Shown here: one piece after another, positions 23,502-31,206 of the stretch
Numbering within the stretch: position 1 is the stretch's first letter
How the letters are laid out: each line of letters starts with the position of its first letter
Source of the DNA: Lachnospiraceae bacterium
Lineage (GTDB): Bacteria; Bacillota; Clostridia; Lachnospirales; Lachnospiraceae
Assembly (NCBI GenBank): GCA_016280395.1
Contig: JAEEGQ010000105.1
Location: 1-64,000 of the forward strand
DNA: 64,000 nt
Direction: 5' to 3'
Translations under genes and position numbers: made by a program
Notes under the pieces: model-generated
What the model was told of the DNA's origin: nothing
The model's database searches: none
Seen by the model: only the letters and a program-made list of their open reading frames with translations

Positions 23502-25460
23502 ATGAATGCTGATAAGATAACCCAAATATACGAAAAACCCGGCAATACACTGCTTGGCATGAACGGCGGCTGTCCGGAAAGCCCGGACGGTAAGAAGCTT
23601 GTTTATGCCTACAAGGCGGATCTTTCGGCACCGGAGACGAGCATCATGCTCTGCAACAGTGACCTCACCGGCCACAGGGAGGTCTTTAAGGTAAATTGCG
23701 GGAACCACAACGGTCCTTCAGCATCCTTTATCGACAACAGTCTTATCGTGTTTAGGGACGGGGAAAACGGGCACCCGGTGTTTCGCATCCTTGACACTGA
23801 TACAGGTGAGGTCAGATACAAGATCGTCGCAAAGGAGAGCCATTGCGCGGAGAACGGGATGTATCCGTTTTCGCTTTCAGCTGACATGATGGGCCTAAAT
23901 CCCGACTATCCCGAGATAGACAGGCCCGGTATCTATATTCTTGACGTGCATAAGGGCACGATACGGTGCGTTGTTGAAGCAAAGGAGATAGAAAAGCTTG
24001 TTACCGACGCCGGGTACACGGCTGATGAACGTACGGCTTCGGTCAGCCATGTGCAGCTTAACCCTTCGGCAACCGCAGTCATGATGCGGATAGGCGTACC
24101 TGAATGCCCTGTGTTTGGCGCGCTCGGCTGCGTGGACCTTGATACGGGGAAAACACACCTTATCCCGGACAAGCCCGTGCACCAGCTTTGGTTTGACGAC
24201 GATACTTACATGGCCACAAGACAGTTCTGTAACTATGCTGACGGCAATAAACATATTGAGATGGAGACAAGTTACCTTGCCCGCTTTACTAAGGACGGTG
24301 AGGAACTTGAGGTCCTTGGCGGGATAGCCAACCATATGGACGGAAGCCCCGACCGCTCCATGTTTGCGGGAGACCGCTGTTATCCGGGTTTTTCGACGGA
24401 TGTGTATCTGTACAGGCGGGGCGACAAAAAGCCTGTCGCAACTTTTGAGATGCCGCAGAACGAGGATACCGTCTGGAAGAAGAAGGTACATGCGAACCCT
24501 TCGTTCTCGCGCGACGGAAAACGCCTGTATTTCAACAGGATACGGGAGGACGGCGGATGCGATGCGGTGTTTGCAGATATCGAAAAGTATGCGCAAAAGA
24601 GAAAGGCCGGTCTTGTTATGGAGGGCGGTGCGATGCGCGGCATGTTCACCTGCGGTGTTATAGATGTGCTGCTTGAGAATAAGATCGTGTTTGACTGTGC
24701 CGTGGGTGTTTCCGCAGGTGCCACTTTTGGCCTGAATTATGTTTCAAGACAGCACGGAAGACCGTTGCGTTACAATAAAAAATACTGTAACGACAAGCGT
24801 TATGCGAGCATCCGCTCGCTCATTACCACGGGCGATATCTACAATGCGAAATTCTGCTATGACACACTGCCGTTTGAGCTCGACAAATGGGATATTGACG
24901 CGTTTTACGATAATCCCATGGATTTTTACTGTGTAGCGACTGATGTAAAGACCGGTAAGGCAGTTTATCACAAATGTTGCAACAAAGATTCGACTCCGGA
25001 AGGTGAGGATATCAAATGGATCCGGGCTTCGGCATCTATGCCGCTTGTATCACGGCCTGTCGAGATAAAAGGCAGGCGGTACCTTGACGGCGGAATGTCG
25101 GATTCGATACCGTTAAGATTCATGGAACGCAAGGAATGTGACAGGATCCTTGTTATCGAGACGCGTGAGGCAGACTATGTAAAGGAACCGGCAAAGCACC
25201 GGCTCCTGACAAAACTGCTTCTCATGAAATATCCCAAAATGGCAAAGGTCCTTGCAAAGCGACACATCATGTACAATAAAGAAAAGAGATATGTCGCAAA
25301 GCGGGAGAAAGAGGGGAAAGTCTTTGTTATAAGGCCTGAAGCTCCGCTGAACATCGGCGCTACCGAAAAGAACCCCGATGAGCTGCAAAGAGTATATGAT
25401 CTCGGGAGAAAAGCAGCGCTTGAAAACCTTGACAGGCTGAAGGGGTATCTTGGAATGTGA
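23502..25460 (+). CDS. Propeller-like domain fused to patatin-like phospholipase
   Basis: A 652-residue protein with no signal peptide, so probably cytoplasmic. The ATG at 23502 follows AAGGGGA (23486-23492); an upstream in-frame ATG (23433) is less likely. Residues about 1-365 are rich in strand-turn motifs (SPDGKKLVYAYKA, SFSRDGKRLYFNR), like PD40/oligogalacturonate-lyase-type beta propellers. Residues about 368-652 form a patatin-like lipase: oxyanion loop GGAMRG (375-380), nucleophile Ser404 in GVSAGA, and the dyad Asp529 in DGGMSD. Patatins of the YjjU type usually have only the catalytic part, about 280-300 residues. The propeller could bind a partner or carbohydrate. The gene stands between two promoters and is likely monocistronic. 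Confidence 0.82.
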   Translation: MNADKITQIYEKPGNTLLGMNGGCPESPDGKKLVYAYKADLSAPETSIMLCNSDLTGHREVFKVNCGNHNGPSASFIDNSLIVFRDGENGHPVFRILDTDTGEVRYKIVAKESHCAENGMYPFSLSADMMGLNPDYPEIDRPGIYILDVHKGTIRCVVEAKEIEKLVTDAGYTADERTASVSHVQLNPSATAVMMRIGVPECPVFGALGCVDLDTGKTHLIPDKPVHQLWFDDDTYMATRQFCNYADGNKHIEMETSYLARFTKDGEELEVLGGIANHMDGSPDRSMFAGDRCYPGFSTDVYLYRRGDKKPVATFEMPQNEDTVWKKKVHANPSFSRDGKRLYFNRIREDGGCDAVFADIEKYAQKRKAGLVMEGGAMRGMFTCGVIDVLLENKIVFDCAVGVSAGATFGLNYVSRQHGRPLRYNKKYCNDKRYASIRSLITTGDIYNAKFCYDTLPFELDKWDIDAFYDNPMDFYCVATDVKTGKAVYHKCCNKDSTPEGEDIKWIRASASMPLVSRPVEIKGRRYLDGGMSDSIPLRFMERKECDRILVIETREADYVKEPAKHRLLTKLLLMKYPKMAKVLAKRHIMYNKEKRYVAKREKEGKVFVIRPEAPLNIGATEKNPDELQRVYDLGRKAALENLDRLKGYLGM

Positions 25461-25516
25461 TCTTAACAAAGGCACAGGGTTCAGACTAAGTTTTTTTTCA
25501 AAGCAGAAAAAAACTG

Positions 25517-25545
25517 TTGTAAACTCTAAACCACTATGTTATAAT
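25517..25545 (+). promoter_or_regulatory. secG promoter
   Basis: TTGTAA at 25517-25522 and TATAAT at 25540-25545 with a 17-bp spacer, 30 bp upstream of the secG start. Confidence 0.8.
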
Positions 25546-25575
25546 GAACTTCGCATTTTAGGAGGAATTGAGAAA

Positions 25576-25824
25576 ATGGCAGCATTAAAGACAGTTTTAA
25601 CGATACTTTATATTTTGATTTGTCTGGCACTTATTGTGGTTGTTCTTATGCAGGAAAGCAAGGCAGAAGGTCTTTCCGGAGCGCTTACCGGTGGTAATTC
25701 ACAGACCTACTGGGGCAAGAACAAAGGCCGTTCGGTTGAAGGTACACTCCAGAAGCTGACTGTTCTTTTTGGAACGCTTTTTGTAGTACTTTCGGTCGTT
25801 CTTCAGCTTAAATTCTGGCCTTGA
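25576..25824 (+). CDS. secG: Protein translocase subunit SecG
   Basis: An 82-residue SecG, the small accessory subunit of the SecYEG channel. Two membrane helices (about 4-24 and 55-77) flank the conserved MQESKAEGLSGALTGG segment. AGGAGG at 25560-25565 precedes the ATG; a longer frame upstream includes the promoter and is not real. A terminator follows. The arrangement secG-rnr-smpB-ssrA is a common Firmicute order. Confidence 0.95.
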   Translation: MAALKTVLTILYILICLALIVVVLMQESKAEGLSGALTGGNSQTYWGKNKGRSVEGTLQKLTVLFGTLFVVLSVVLQLKFWP

Positions 25825-25839
25825 TCACAACAGCTTTTT

Positions 25840-25874
25840 ACAGCTCTGTCGGACGACAGGGCTGTTATTTTTTT
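25840..25874 (+). terminator. secG terminator
   Basis: ACAGCTCTGTC at 25840-25850 pairs with GACAGGGCTGT at 25855-25865, with one G-U pair, and is followed by TATTTTTTT. A dispersed repeat begins at its T-run. Confidence 0.85.
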
Positions 25875-25930
25875 GTGCGATAAGCGAATGCCCTCGGCAG
25901 CAAGCTCGCTTGCGCGTCGAGGACTTAGCG
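25868..25930 (+). repeat. Terminator-linked dispersed repeat, copy A
   Basis: After the secG terminator T-run comes GTGCGATAAGCGAATGCCCT (25875-25894), shared exactly with 29456-29475. It continues into a stem: CCTCG (25892-25896), inner hairpin GCAAGC-TC-GCTTGC, CGAGG. The inner stem is conserved in the second copy and the outer stem shows partial compensation. Confidence 0.7.
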
Positions 25931-26019
25931 GATACCATTTGCACAAACCTGCCTCGCCCGGGTTAACGCCTGCCGTCATCCCGGGTTACGGGCCTGTTTA
26001 GGAAAGGGAATGTTCGGTC

Positions 26020-28158
26020 ATGGGTTTTGAAGACAGAAAAGAGATGATAAAAAGCTTCTTTGAGAGCGCGGAATACGTACCGATGAAGTTCAAGGAGCTT
26101 GCAGGGATACTGCAGGTTCCGAAAGCTGAACGGGACGAGCTTCTGACTATTGTCAACGCGCTTGTTGAAGAAGGGGTCGTAAAGGCCGATTCCGCCGGAC
26201 GTTATGTGAGGGATGGGGCCAACATAAAACAGGGCACTTTCCAGGGCACTCTGAAGGGCTTCGGTTTTGTGCTCATACCGGGCGAGGATGATGTGTTTAT
26301 TCCCGGGGACTATGTCTGCGGCGCGAGAGATAAGGATACCGTAGAAGTTGAGATCACGGGAGATCCGACACCAAAGCCCGGAAAACGCCGCGAAGGGCGG
26401 ATACGCAAAATAATCGAACGCGGTGCGGATACCCTTGTGGGTGTATTTATCGCCAAGGGCGACGGTTCGGGATATATAGAGCCTGACAACAGGAAGTTCG
26501 GGAGCAGGGTGCTTATCAGCAGGACCCGCACAAAGGGCGCCGTCACGGGGCACAAAGTAGTTGTGAAGATCACGGATTACGGTGACGGTGTGGATAACGC
26601 AAAGGGAATAGTAACCGAAATACTCGGCCATGTTGACGATCCGGGTGTCGATATAATGTCCGTCATTCGCGGAAACGGCATTCCGGTAGAGTTTCCGCCT
26701 GCCGTAAAGCAGCTTGTTGAAAAGATCTCGGGTGAGGTAACTCCCGAGGATCTTACGGGGCGTGACGATTACAGGAACCTGCTCACAGTGACCATAGACG
26801 GCGAGGATGCTAAGGACCTTGATGACGCGGTGACAATAGAACGTCTTGAAAACGGCTTCAGGCTGGGAGTGCATATTGCGGATGTTTCGAACTATGTCCG
26901 CGAGGGTTCCGTGCTTGACGAGGAAGCAAAGGCAAGAGGCACAAGCGTTTATCTTATCGACCGCGTTATTCCCATGCTCCCGCATGAGCTCTCCAACGGC
27001 ATATGCTCGCTTAATGCAGGCAGTGACAGGCTTACGCTTTCGTGTGTCATGGATATAGACGGGTCCGGCGTTATAACTGCCCACAAGATCAGTGAATCGG
27101 TGATAAACGTGGACAGGCGCATGTCCTATACAAAAGTTTTTGAGATCCTTGACAATGTGGAAAAGGGCGTTGAGAACACGGAAGAGATCGCGGAATACGG
27201 CGAAAAGTATATCGAGATGTTTAAGGATATGCTCGAACTGTCCGATATCATCAGGGAGCGCCGCAAACGCAGGGGATCGCTCGATTTCGATTTTCCGGAA
27301 AGCTATATAAAACTTGATGAATACGGCAATCCTACGGAGATCGGGCCTTTTGAGCGCAACCGCGCCCACATGATCATAGAGGATTTCATGCTTGCCGCAA
27401 ACGAGACCGTTGCCGAGGAATATTACTGGCTTGAGGCGCCGTTTGTTTATCGTTCCCATGAGGAGCCGGACAATGACAAGATCAGGAAGCTGGTGACTTT
27501 CCTTAAGAACTACGGCTACAATATACACATTTCGGGCGACGAGATACATCCGAAGGAGATACAGATGCTCCTTGCAAAGATCGAGGGTTCGGAAGAGGAA
27601 ACACTGATCAGCCGCCTTACGCTCCGCTCCATGAAACAGGCAAATTATACAACAGAATGCAAGGGACATTTTGGCCTTGCTGCAAAGTATTACTGCCACT
27701 TCACATCACCGATCCGCAGATATCCGGATCTTCAGATACACAGGATTATCAAGGAAAACCTCCGTGCGGGGCTCACTCCGAAGCGGATAGAGCATTATAA
27801 TGCCATACTGCCGGATATCGCAATGCGCTCTTCAAAGCTTGAACGCAGGGCAGACGAAGCCGAGCGGGAAGCTGAGAAAATGAAGAAGGCAAGATACATG
27901 TTCGGCTTCATAGGCGAGACTTTCGAGGGGATCATCAGCGGTGTGACGAATTTCGGTATATATGTGGAACTGCCGAATACCATTGAAGGCATGATAAGGC
28001 TGATGGATCTGAATGACGACTTTTACGAGTATGATGAAGAGAATTTCAGGGTCGTGGGCGAGCACACGCATAAGGAGTTCAAGCTCGGAAGAAAGATAAA
28101 GGTGCTTGTGAGCTCAGTCGATGAGATAGTGCACACGATAGATTTCCTGCCGGCGTGA
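26020..28158 (+). CDS. rnr: Ribonuclease R
   Basis: A 712-residue 3'-5' exoribonuclease that degrades structured RNA and works with tmRNA-SmpB on stalled messages. N-terminal winged helix (about 1-70), cold-shock domains, RNB catalytic domain with DGEDAKDLDDAVTIE (about 260-274) carrying the metal-binding Asp residues, the NETVAEEYYWLEAPFVYRSHE region, HFTSPIRRYPDLQIHR, and a C-terminal S1 domain (GETFEGIISGVTNFGIYVELPN). A GGAAAGGG ribosome site lies upstream of ATG 26020. Length is normal, although the Lys-rich tail of some homologues is missing. It lies just upstream of smpB, in line with their joint function. Confidence 0.96.
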   Translation: MGFEDRKEMIKSFFESAEYVPMKFKELAGILQVPKAERDELLTIVNALVEEGVVKADSAGRYVRDGANIKQGTFQGTLKGFGFVLIPGEDDVFIPGDYVCGARDKDTVEVEITGDPTPKPGKRREGRIRKIIERGADTLVGVFIAKGDGSGYIEPDNRKFGSRVLISRTRTKGAVTGHKVVVKITDYGDGVDNAKGIVTEILGHVDDPGVDIMSVIRGNGIPVEFPPAVKQLVEKISGEVTPEDLTGRDDYRNLLTVTIDGEDAKDLDDAVTIERLENGFRLGVHIADVSNYVREGSVLDEEAKARGTSVYLIDRVIPMLPHELSNGICSLNAGSDRLTLSCVMDIDGSGVITAHKISESVINVDRRMSYTKVFEILDNVEKGVENTEEIAEYGEKYIEMFKDMLELSDIIRERRKRRGSLDFDFPESYIKLDEYGNPTEIGPFERNRAHMIIEDFMLAANETVAEEYYWLEAPFVYRSHEEPDNDKIRKLVTFLKNYGYNIHISGDEIHPKEIQMLLAKIEGSEEETLISRLTLRSMKQANYTTECKGHFGLAAKYYCHFTSPIRRYPDLQIHRIIKENLRAGLTPKRIEHYNAILPDIAMRSSKLERRADEAEREAEKMKKARYMFGFIGETFEGIISGVTNFGIYVELPNTIEGMIRLMDLNDDFYEYDEENFRVVGEHTHKEFKLGRKIKVLVSSVDEIVHTIDFLPA

Positions 28159-28209
28159 GTCTTTACCGTATGCAGCCGGCTTGGGGCACACTTGCAGTTT
28201 GCAGGAAAA

Positions 28210-28240
28210 TGAGTAACCGGGAAACGACCCAGCTTACTCA
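28210..28240. repeat. 31-nt hairpin repeat, copy 1
   Basis: Terminal arms TGAGTAA (28210-28216) and TTACTCA (28234-28240) enclose a conserved core with GAAACGACCC. Directly followed, without gap, by copy 2. See copies at 28241-28271 and 28888-28918. Confidence 0.75.
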
Positions 28241-28271
28241 TGAGTAACCGGAAAACGCCCCAGCTTACTCA
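28241..28271. repeat. 31-nt hairpin repeat, copy 2
   Basis: Arms TGAGTAA and TTACTCA as in copy 1, with core CCGGAAAACGCCCCAGC. Differs from copy 1 at three core positions. It abuts copy 1 and ends 13 bp before the smpB promoter. Confidence 0.75.
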
Positions 28272-28283
28272 ACCAGTGGTTAA

Positions 28284-28312
28284 TTGAAAACAGCGGAAAA
28301 AGGCTGTATAAT
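28284..28312 (+). promoter_or_regulatory. smpB promoter
   Basis: TTGAAA at 28284-28289 and TATAAT at 28307-28312 with a 17-bp spacer. It leaves a leader of about 100 nt before smpB. Confidence 0.82.
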
Positions 28313-28419
28313 ATACATATCATTTAAGAAAATGCCGGGCATACTCCGGTAAGATGAACAGATCATTTGGAAAAGGAACAGGAGGAAAACGTCCGGGATA
28401 CCGCTCGTTTACATAAGAA

Positions 28420-28887
28420 ATGGCAAAAGACAGCATCAAACTTATTGCCAATAACAAAAAGGCGTACCACGAGTACTTTATCGAGGAAAAATACGAAGCC
28501 GGGATAAGCCTTGCGGGAACGGAGGTAAAATCGATCCGCCAGGGCAAGTGCAGCATCAAGGAAGCGTATGTCGCGATTGAGCACGGAGAGGTGTTCATCC
28601 ACGGTATGCACATTTCGCCTTATGAAAAGGGCAATATCTTCAACAAGGATCCGTTAAGGTCACGAAAGCTCCTGATGCACGGGTACGAGATAAACAAGCT
28701 TATAGGGAAGATAAAGGAGAAAGGCTATACACTGGCACCTTTGCAGGTATATCTCAAAGGGAGTCTCGTGAAACTGGAGATAGGTCTTGCACGCGGTAAA
28801 AAGCTGTACGACAAGCGCGAGGATATCCAGAAAAAAGACCTGCGCCGCGAGACCGAAAGAGAATTTAAGGTCAGGAATCTTCACTGA
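28420..28887 (+). CDS. smpB: SsrA-binding protein SmpB
   Basis: A 155-residue tmRNA-binding protein needed for trans-translation. Family phrases: [36 protein letters not shown] near the N-terminus, [12 protein letters not shown], and the basic tail [25 protein letters not shown] that reaches into the decoding centre. The start is fixed at ATG 28420 because an in-frame TAA lies at 28414-28416. There is no strong ribosome site close to it; a GGAGG occurs 35 nt upstream inside a small open frame (28354-28416). The tmRNA gene follows 180 bp downstream with its own promoter. A 31-nt hairpin repeat starts directly after the stop. Confidence 0.96.
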   Translation: MAKDSIKLIANNKKAYHEYFIEEKYEAGISLAGTEVKSIRQGKCSIKEAYVAIEHGEVFIHGMHISPYEKGNIFNKDPLRSRKLLMHGYEINKLIGKIKEKGYTLAPLQVYLKGSLVKLEIGLARGKKLYDKREDIQKKDLRRETEREFKVRNLH

Positions 28888-28918
28888 TGAGTCAGCGAGA
28901 AACGACCCCAGTGACTCA
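28888..28918. repeat. 31-nt hairpin repeat, copy 3
   Basis: Starts at the base after the smpB stop. Arms TGAGTCA (28888-28894) and TGACTCA (28912-28918): compared with copies 1 and 2 the sixth base pair has changed from A-T to C-G on both sides, so pairing is kept. The core GAGAAACGACCCC is conserved. Confidence 0.75.
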
Positions 28919-28940
28919 TTAATCATTCAAAAGCTATGTG

Positions 28941-28969
28941 TTGACAAAGCTCAAACAAAAACTTATAAT
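28941..28969 (+). promoter_or_regulatory. ssrA: ssrA promoter
   Basis: TTGACA at 28941-28946 and TATAAT at 28964-28969, exact consensus with a 17-bp spacer. About 95 nt of 5' leader is then removed to give mature tmRNA. Confidence 0.88.
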
Positions 28970-29067
28970 TAAATTATGGTATACGCGGTTTTTGTAAAGA
29001 AATCAGCATTAAGCCGCTTAGTATACAAAGTGAAACATTGTTCAAGTCAATTCGTCTGAAAAAACCA

Positions 29068-29410
29068 GGGGTTGTACTGGTTTCGACGGGGGTTTTGAAG
29101 TTGAGGAAGCCATCCGTGGCCCTGCACCACGTAAAAAGCGGGAATTAAATATAAACGCAGACGAAAATTACGCGTTCGCTGCCTAACCGGCAGCTGTCGG
29201 CCTTAGGGTTTCCGTCCCTTAAGTAACCGGCATCGACCAGACGGAGAACTTTGCGGCTTAAGCTTTGCGGCCGTAAAAGATTTATGAAGCTACCGGGGCA
29301 TTGAGCCTGCTTATCGGCGCCTTGGACCGGGAATTCCAAAAGATAAGCTGTGATGGGAGATGCTTCAATGGATGGGCTTCCGGACAGGGGTTCGATTCCC
29401 CTCAGCTCCA
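29068..29410 (+). ncRNA. ssrA: Transfer-messenger RNA
   Basis: Rescues stalled ribosomes and tags the nascent peptide for proteolysis. The 5' end GGGGTTGTACTGG-TTTCGACGGG and the 3' end GGTTCGATTCCCCTCAGCTCCA are the tRNA-like half: GGGGTTG pairs with CAGCTCC (one G-U in the middle), and the T-loop GGTTCGATTCC is canonical. The reading frame inside codes for (N)ADENYAFAA followed by TAA (29154-29186). CCA is not encoded after the discriminator A at 29410, so it must be added by enzyme. smpB lies upstream. Length of about 343 nt is normal for a one-piece bacterial tmRNA. Own promoter upstream and strong terminator downstream. Confidence 0.95.
29157..29186 (+). other. tmRNA proteolysis-tag reading frame
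   Basis: Codons GCA GAC GAA AAT TAC GCG TTC GCT GCC TAA give ADENYAFAA, ending in the Ala-Ala degradation signal for ClpXP-type proteases. AAC before GCA could be the first tag codon; the resume codon cannot be fixed by eye. Confidence 0.88.
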
Positions 29411-29427
29411 CTCGGGATTTGCCCGTT

Positions 29428-29455
29428 GCTCCTGCTTTATGCAGGAGCTTTTTTT
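29428..29455 (+). terminator. ssrA terminator
   Basis: GCTCCTGC (29428-29435), loop TTTAT, GCAGGAGC (29441-29448), followed by seven T. The T-run is also the first part of dispersed repeat copy B. Confidence 0.93.
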
Positions 29456-29510
29456 GTGCGATAAGCGAATGCCCTTGACGCAAGCTTGCTTGCTGGACGA
29501 GGGCTGAGTG
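29449..29510 (+). repeat. Terminator-linked dispersed repeat, copy B
   Basis: GTGCGATAAGCGAATGCCCT at 29456-29475 equals 25875-25894. The following part folds as CCCTTG ... CGAGGG with the inner hairpin GCAAGC-TT-GCTTGC. As in copy A, it begins in the T-run of a terminator. Confidence 0.7.
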
Positions 29511-29564
29511 AACGGTCATGTGACTGACTGTGTGATCGGGCAAGCCGACCCAGCTCGATATCCG

Positions 29565-29593
29565 TTGACTTAAAAAGTCTTAAGATATATAAT
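29565..29593 (+). promoter_or_regulatory. Promoter of the cyclophilin lipoprotein
   Basis: TTGACT at 29565-29570 and TATAAT at 29588-29593, 17-bp spacer, 32 bp before the start codon. Confidence 0.82.
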
Positions 29594-29624
29594 CACTATG
29601 AGAAAGTGTAAGAGAGAGACGTTT

Positions 29625-30413
29625 ATGAAAAAGTTATATTTGCTTGTTTTAACATTAGTTGCTGCTGTAATGCTCGCAGGATGCGCCAATATCCTGAAAA
29701 AAGATCCTTCGGAGCCCGGGGCCCTGCCGGCTCTCGGGGATGAGCCCACACAGTCTTCAAAGGCCCAGCAATATTACCAGTTTGCCGCACCCGGGGAGGG
29801 CGATACGATAGCAGAGATAGTCGTAGAAGGCTACGGCTCGATGTTTATTAAGCTTTTTCCCGAGAAGGCTCCAAAGGCTGTGGAGAATTTTGTGAAGCAT
29901 TCCAAAGACGGGTATTATGACGGCGTCAAATTCCATCGTATCATAGCCGACTTTATGATACAGGGCGGCGACCCGAAGGGTACCGGAACCGGAGGGGAAA
30001 GTATCTACGGCGGTGCGTTCGAGGACGAATTCTCACCTGATCTTGAGCCTTTCCGCGGAGCGCTCTGCATGGCTAATGCGGGAAGAAATACAAACAGGAG
30101 CCAGTTCTTTATAGTCCAGGAGAGTGCCGCAAAGGTCGAAGAGATCAAAAAGTACGTGGAATACAAAGGGAAAACCCTGAAGGATTATTTTAAGACAGGG
30201 TACGATACGGATCTTTCGGACGATCAGATAGACAGGTTCCTGACTTACGGGGGAGCCCCTTGGCTTTCGGGACATCATACGGTGTTCGGCCAGCTCTACA
30301 AAGGCTTTGAAATCTTAGATGCCATCAGCAGGGTGGATACGAATACGAAAAATGTACCGCTCAAGGATGTGGTGATAAAGACCATAAAGATCACCGTTTA
30401 CGGCAAAGAGTAA
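29625..30413 (+). CDS. Cyclophilin-type peptidyl-prolyl isomerase lipoprotein
   Basis: A 262-residue lipoprotein with lipobox L-A-G-C (about 17-20) and a cyclophilin domain from about 65 to the end. Catalytic-region phrases: KFHRIIADFMIQGGDPKGTGTGGESIYG (about 104-131), with the active-site Arg in FHRI, LCMANAGRNTNRSQFFI (about 144-160) and HTVFGQLYKGFEILDAI. A 30-residue insertion (EEIKKYVEYKGKTLKDYFKTGYDT) separates the last parts. It would fold exported proteins on the outer face of the membrane. The ATG at 29625 starts a proper signal peptide, preferred over ATG 29598. The own promoter lies upstream; the next gene follows after 46 bp. Confidence 0.92.
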   Translation: MKKLYLLVLTLVAAVMLAGCANILKKDPSEPGALPALGDEPTQSSKAQQYYQFAAPGEGDTIAEIVVEGYGSMFIKLFPEKAPKAVENFVKHSKDGYYDGVKFHRIIADFMIQGGDPKGTGTGGESIYGGAFEDEFSPDLEPFRGALCMANAGRNTNRSQFFIVQESAAKVEEIKKYVEYKGKTLKDYFKTGYDTDLSDDQIDRFLTYGGAPWLSGHHTVFGQLYKGFEILDAISRVDTNTKNVPLKDVVIKTIKITVYGKE

Positions 30414-30459
30414 GGAACTACGGCATGCAGGCTGCCTTTTTAAGCCTCGGGAGGTTAAT

Positions 30460-31107
30460 GTGAAATATACGGTTGGCGATTATACTTTTGATGATGAAGC
30501 TACAGCCGAAAAGGCGCGCAAAGAGGCGGAGACCATAAGCTACATCAGGAGCCGCACGGACTTTACCAAGCCCGAGAACGCACAAAAGATAATAAACACC
30601 ATACGGAACAACAACATGTTCGAGACAAGGCTCGGGCTTGATTTTGTTGAGAAACTTGAGCGCTTTGTGAATGGCGGCGATGATGCTTCGCTCGATCTTA
30701 CAAGCGGTATCCAGGAGCCTGTCATCAACAGGAACGGAGACGGACAGGAGGCGGAAGGCGGTCATTACGAGGGCTTTACCCCGGAGGAAGAGGAAAAACT
30801 GCGTGAAGAGGTTCGCCGCAGGACCAAGCATCTTAAGGAAACGGCGGAAGAACGGGTCGCAAAGATAAAGAGCGACTACAACGCAAAGGCGAGGAACCTG
30901 TTTATCGTTATCGGAGCTATGGGCTTCATGATCGTTGCCCTTTTACTCCTGACTTTCCTTGGAGACAGATCGCCGTTTTATAACGCGGAACAGGCATTTG
31001 TCGACAAGTACGCGGAATGGCAGGAAGAGCTGGATGCAAAAGAACAGCGTCTTGTCCAGTGGGAAGATGAGCTTAAAGAACGTGAAAAAAAGCTGAACGA
31101 CAAGTAG
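30460..31107 (+). CDS. Single-pass membrane protein with coiled coil, unknown
   Basis: A 215-residue protein beginning at GTG 30460 behind GGGAGG (30449-30454). The N-terminal cytoplasmic part (about 1-145) includes TFDDEATAEKARKEAETISYIRSRTDF and an acidic helix. One membrane helix is at about 148-168 (LFIVIGAMGFMIVALLLLTFL), and a charged coiled coil follows (EWQEELDAKEQRLVQWEDELKE). No known catalytic motif. Similar proteins seem common near cyclophilin lipoproteins in related genomes, but I cannot name a family. It may be the last gene of the cyclophilin transcription unit. Confidence 0.75.
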   Translation: MKYTVGDYTFDDEATAEKARKEAETISYIRSRTDFTKPENAQKIINTIRNNNMFETRLGLDFVEKLERFVNGGDDASLDLTSGIQEPVINRNGDGQEAEGGHYEGFTPEEEEKLREEVRRRTKHLKETAEERVAKIKSDYNAKARNLFIVIGAMGFMIVALLLLTFLGDRSPFYNAEQAFVDKYAEWQEELDAKEQRLVQWEDELKEREKKLNDK

Positions 31108-31206
31108 TTCTCAGTTTTTTCACAAAGTTGTTATAAAATCTGTTTTACAGGATAAAAAAACGGAATATTTGTATCCTGATTTTGAAAGAGATTTTTGGAG
31201 GGTATG

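Noticed and set aside
25963-27699. 578-codon open frame on the minus strand opposite RNase R
   Set aside because: It lies fully within rnr, whose protein matches its family from end to end. The antisense frame is open because of codon bias, has no domain motif and a Cys/His-rich low-quality translation typical of shadow frames.
28210-28271. CRISPR array at the tandem 31-nt repeats
   Set aside because: Only two adjacent copies without a spacer, a third copy 600 bp away, each a self-contained hairpin, and no cas genes.
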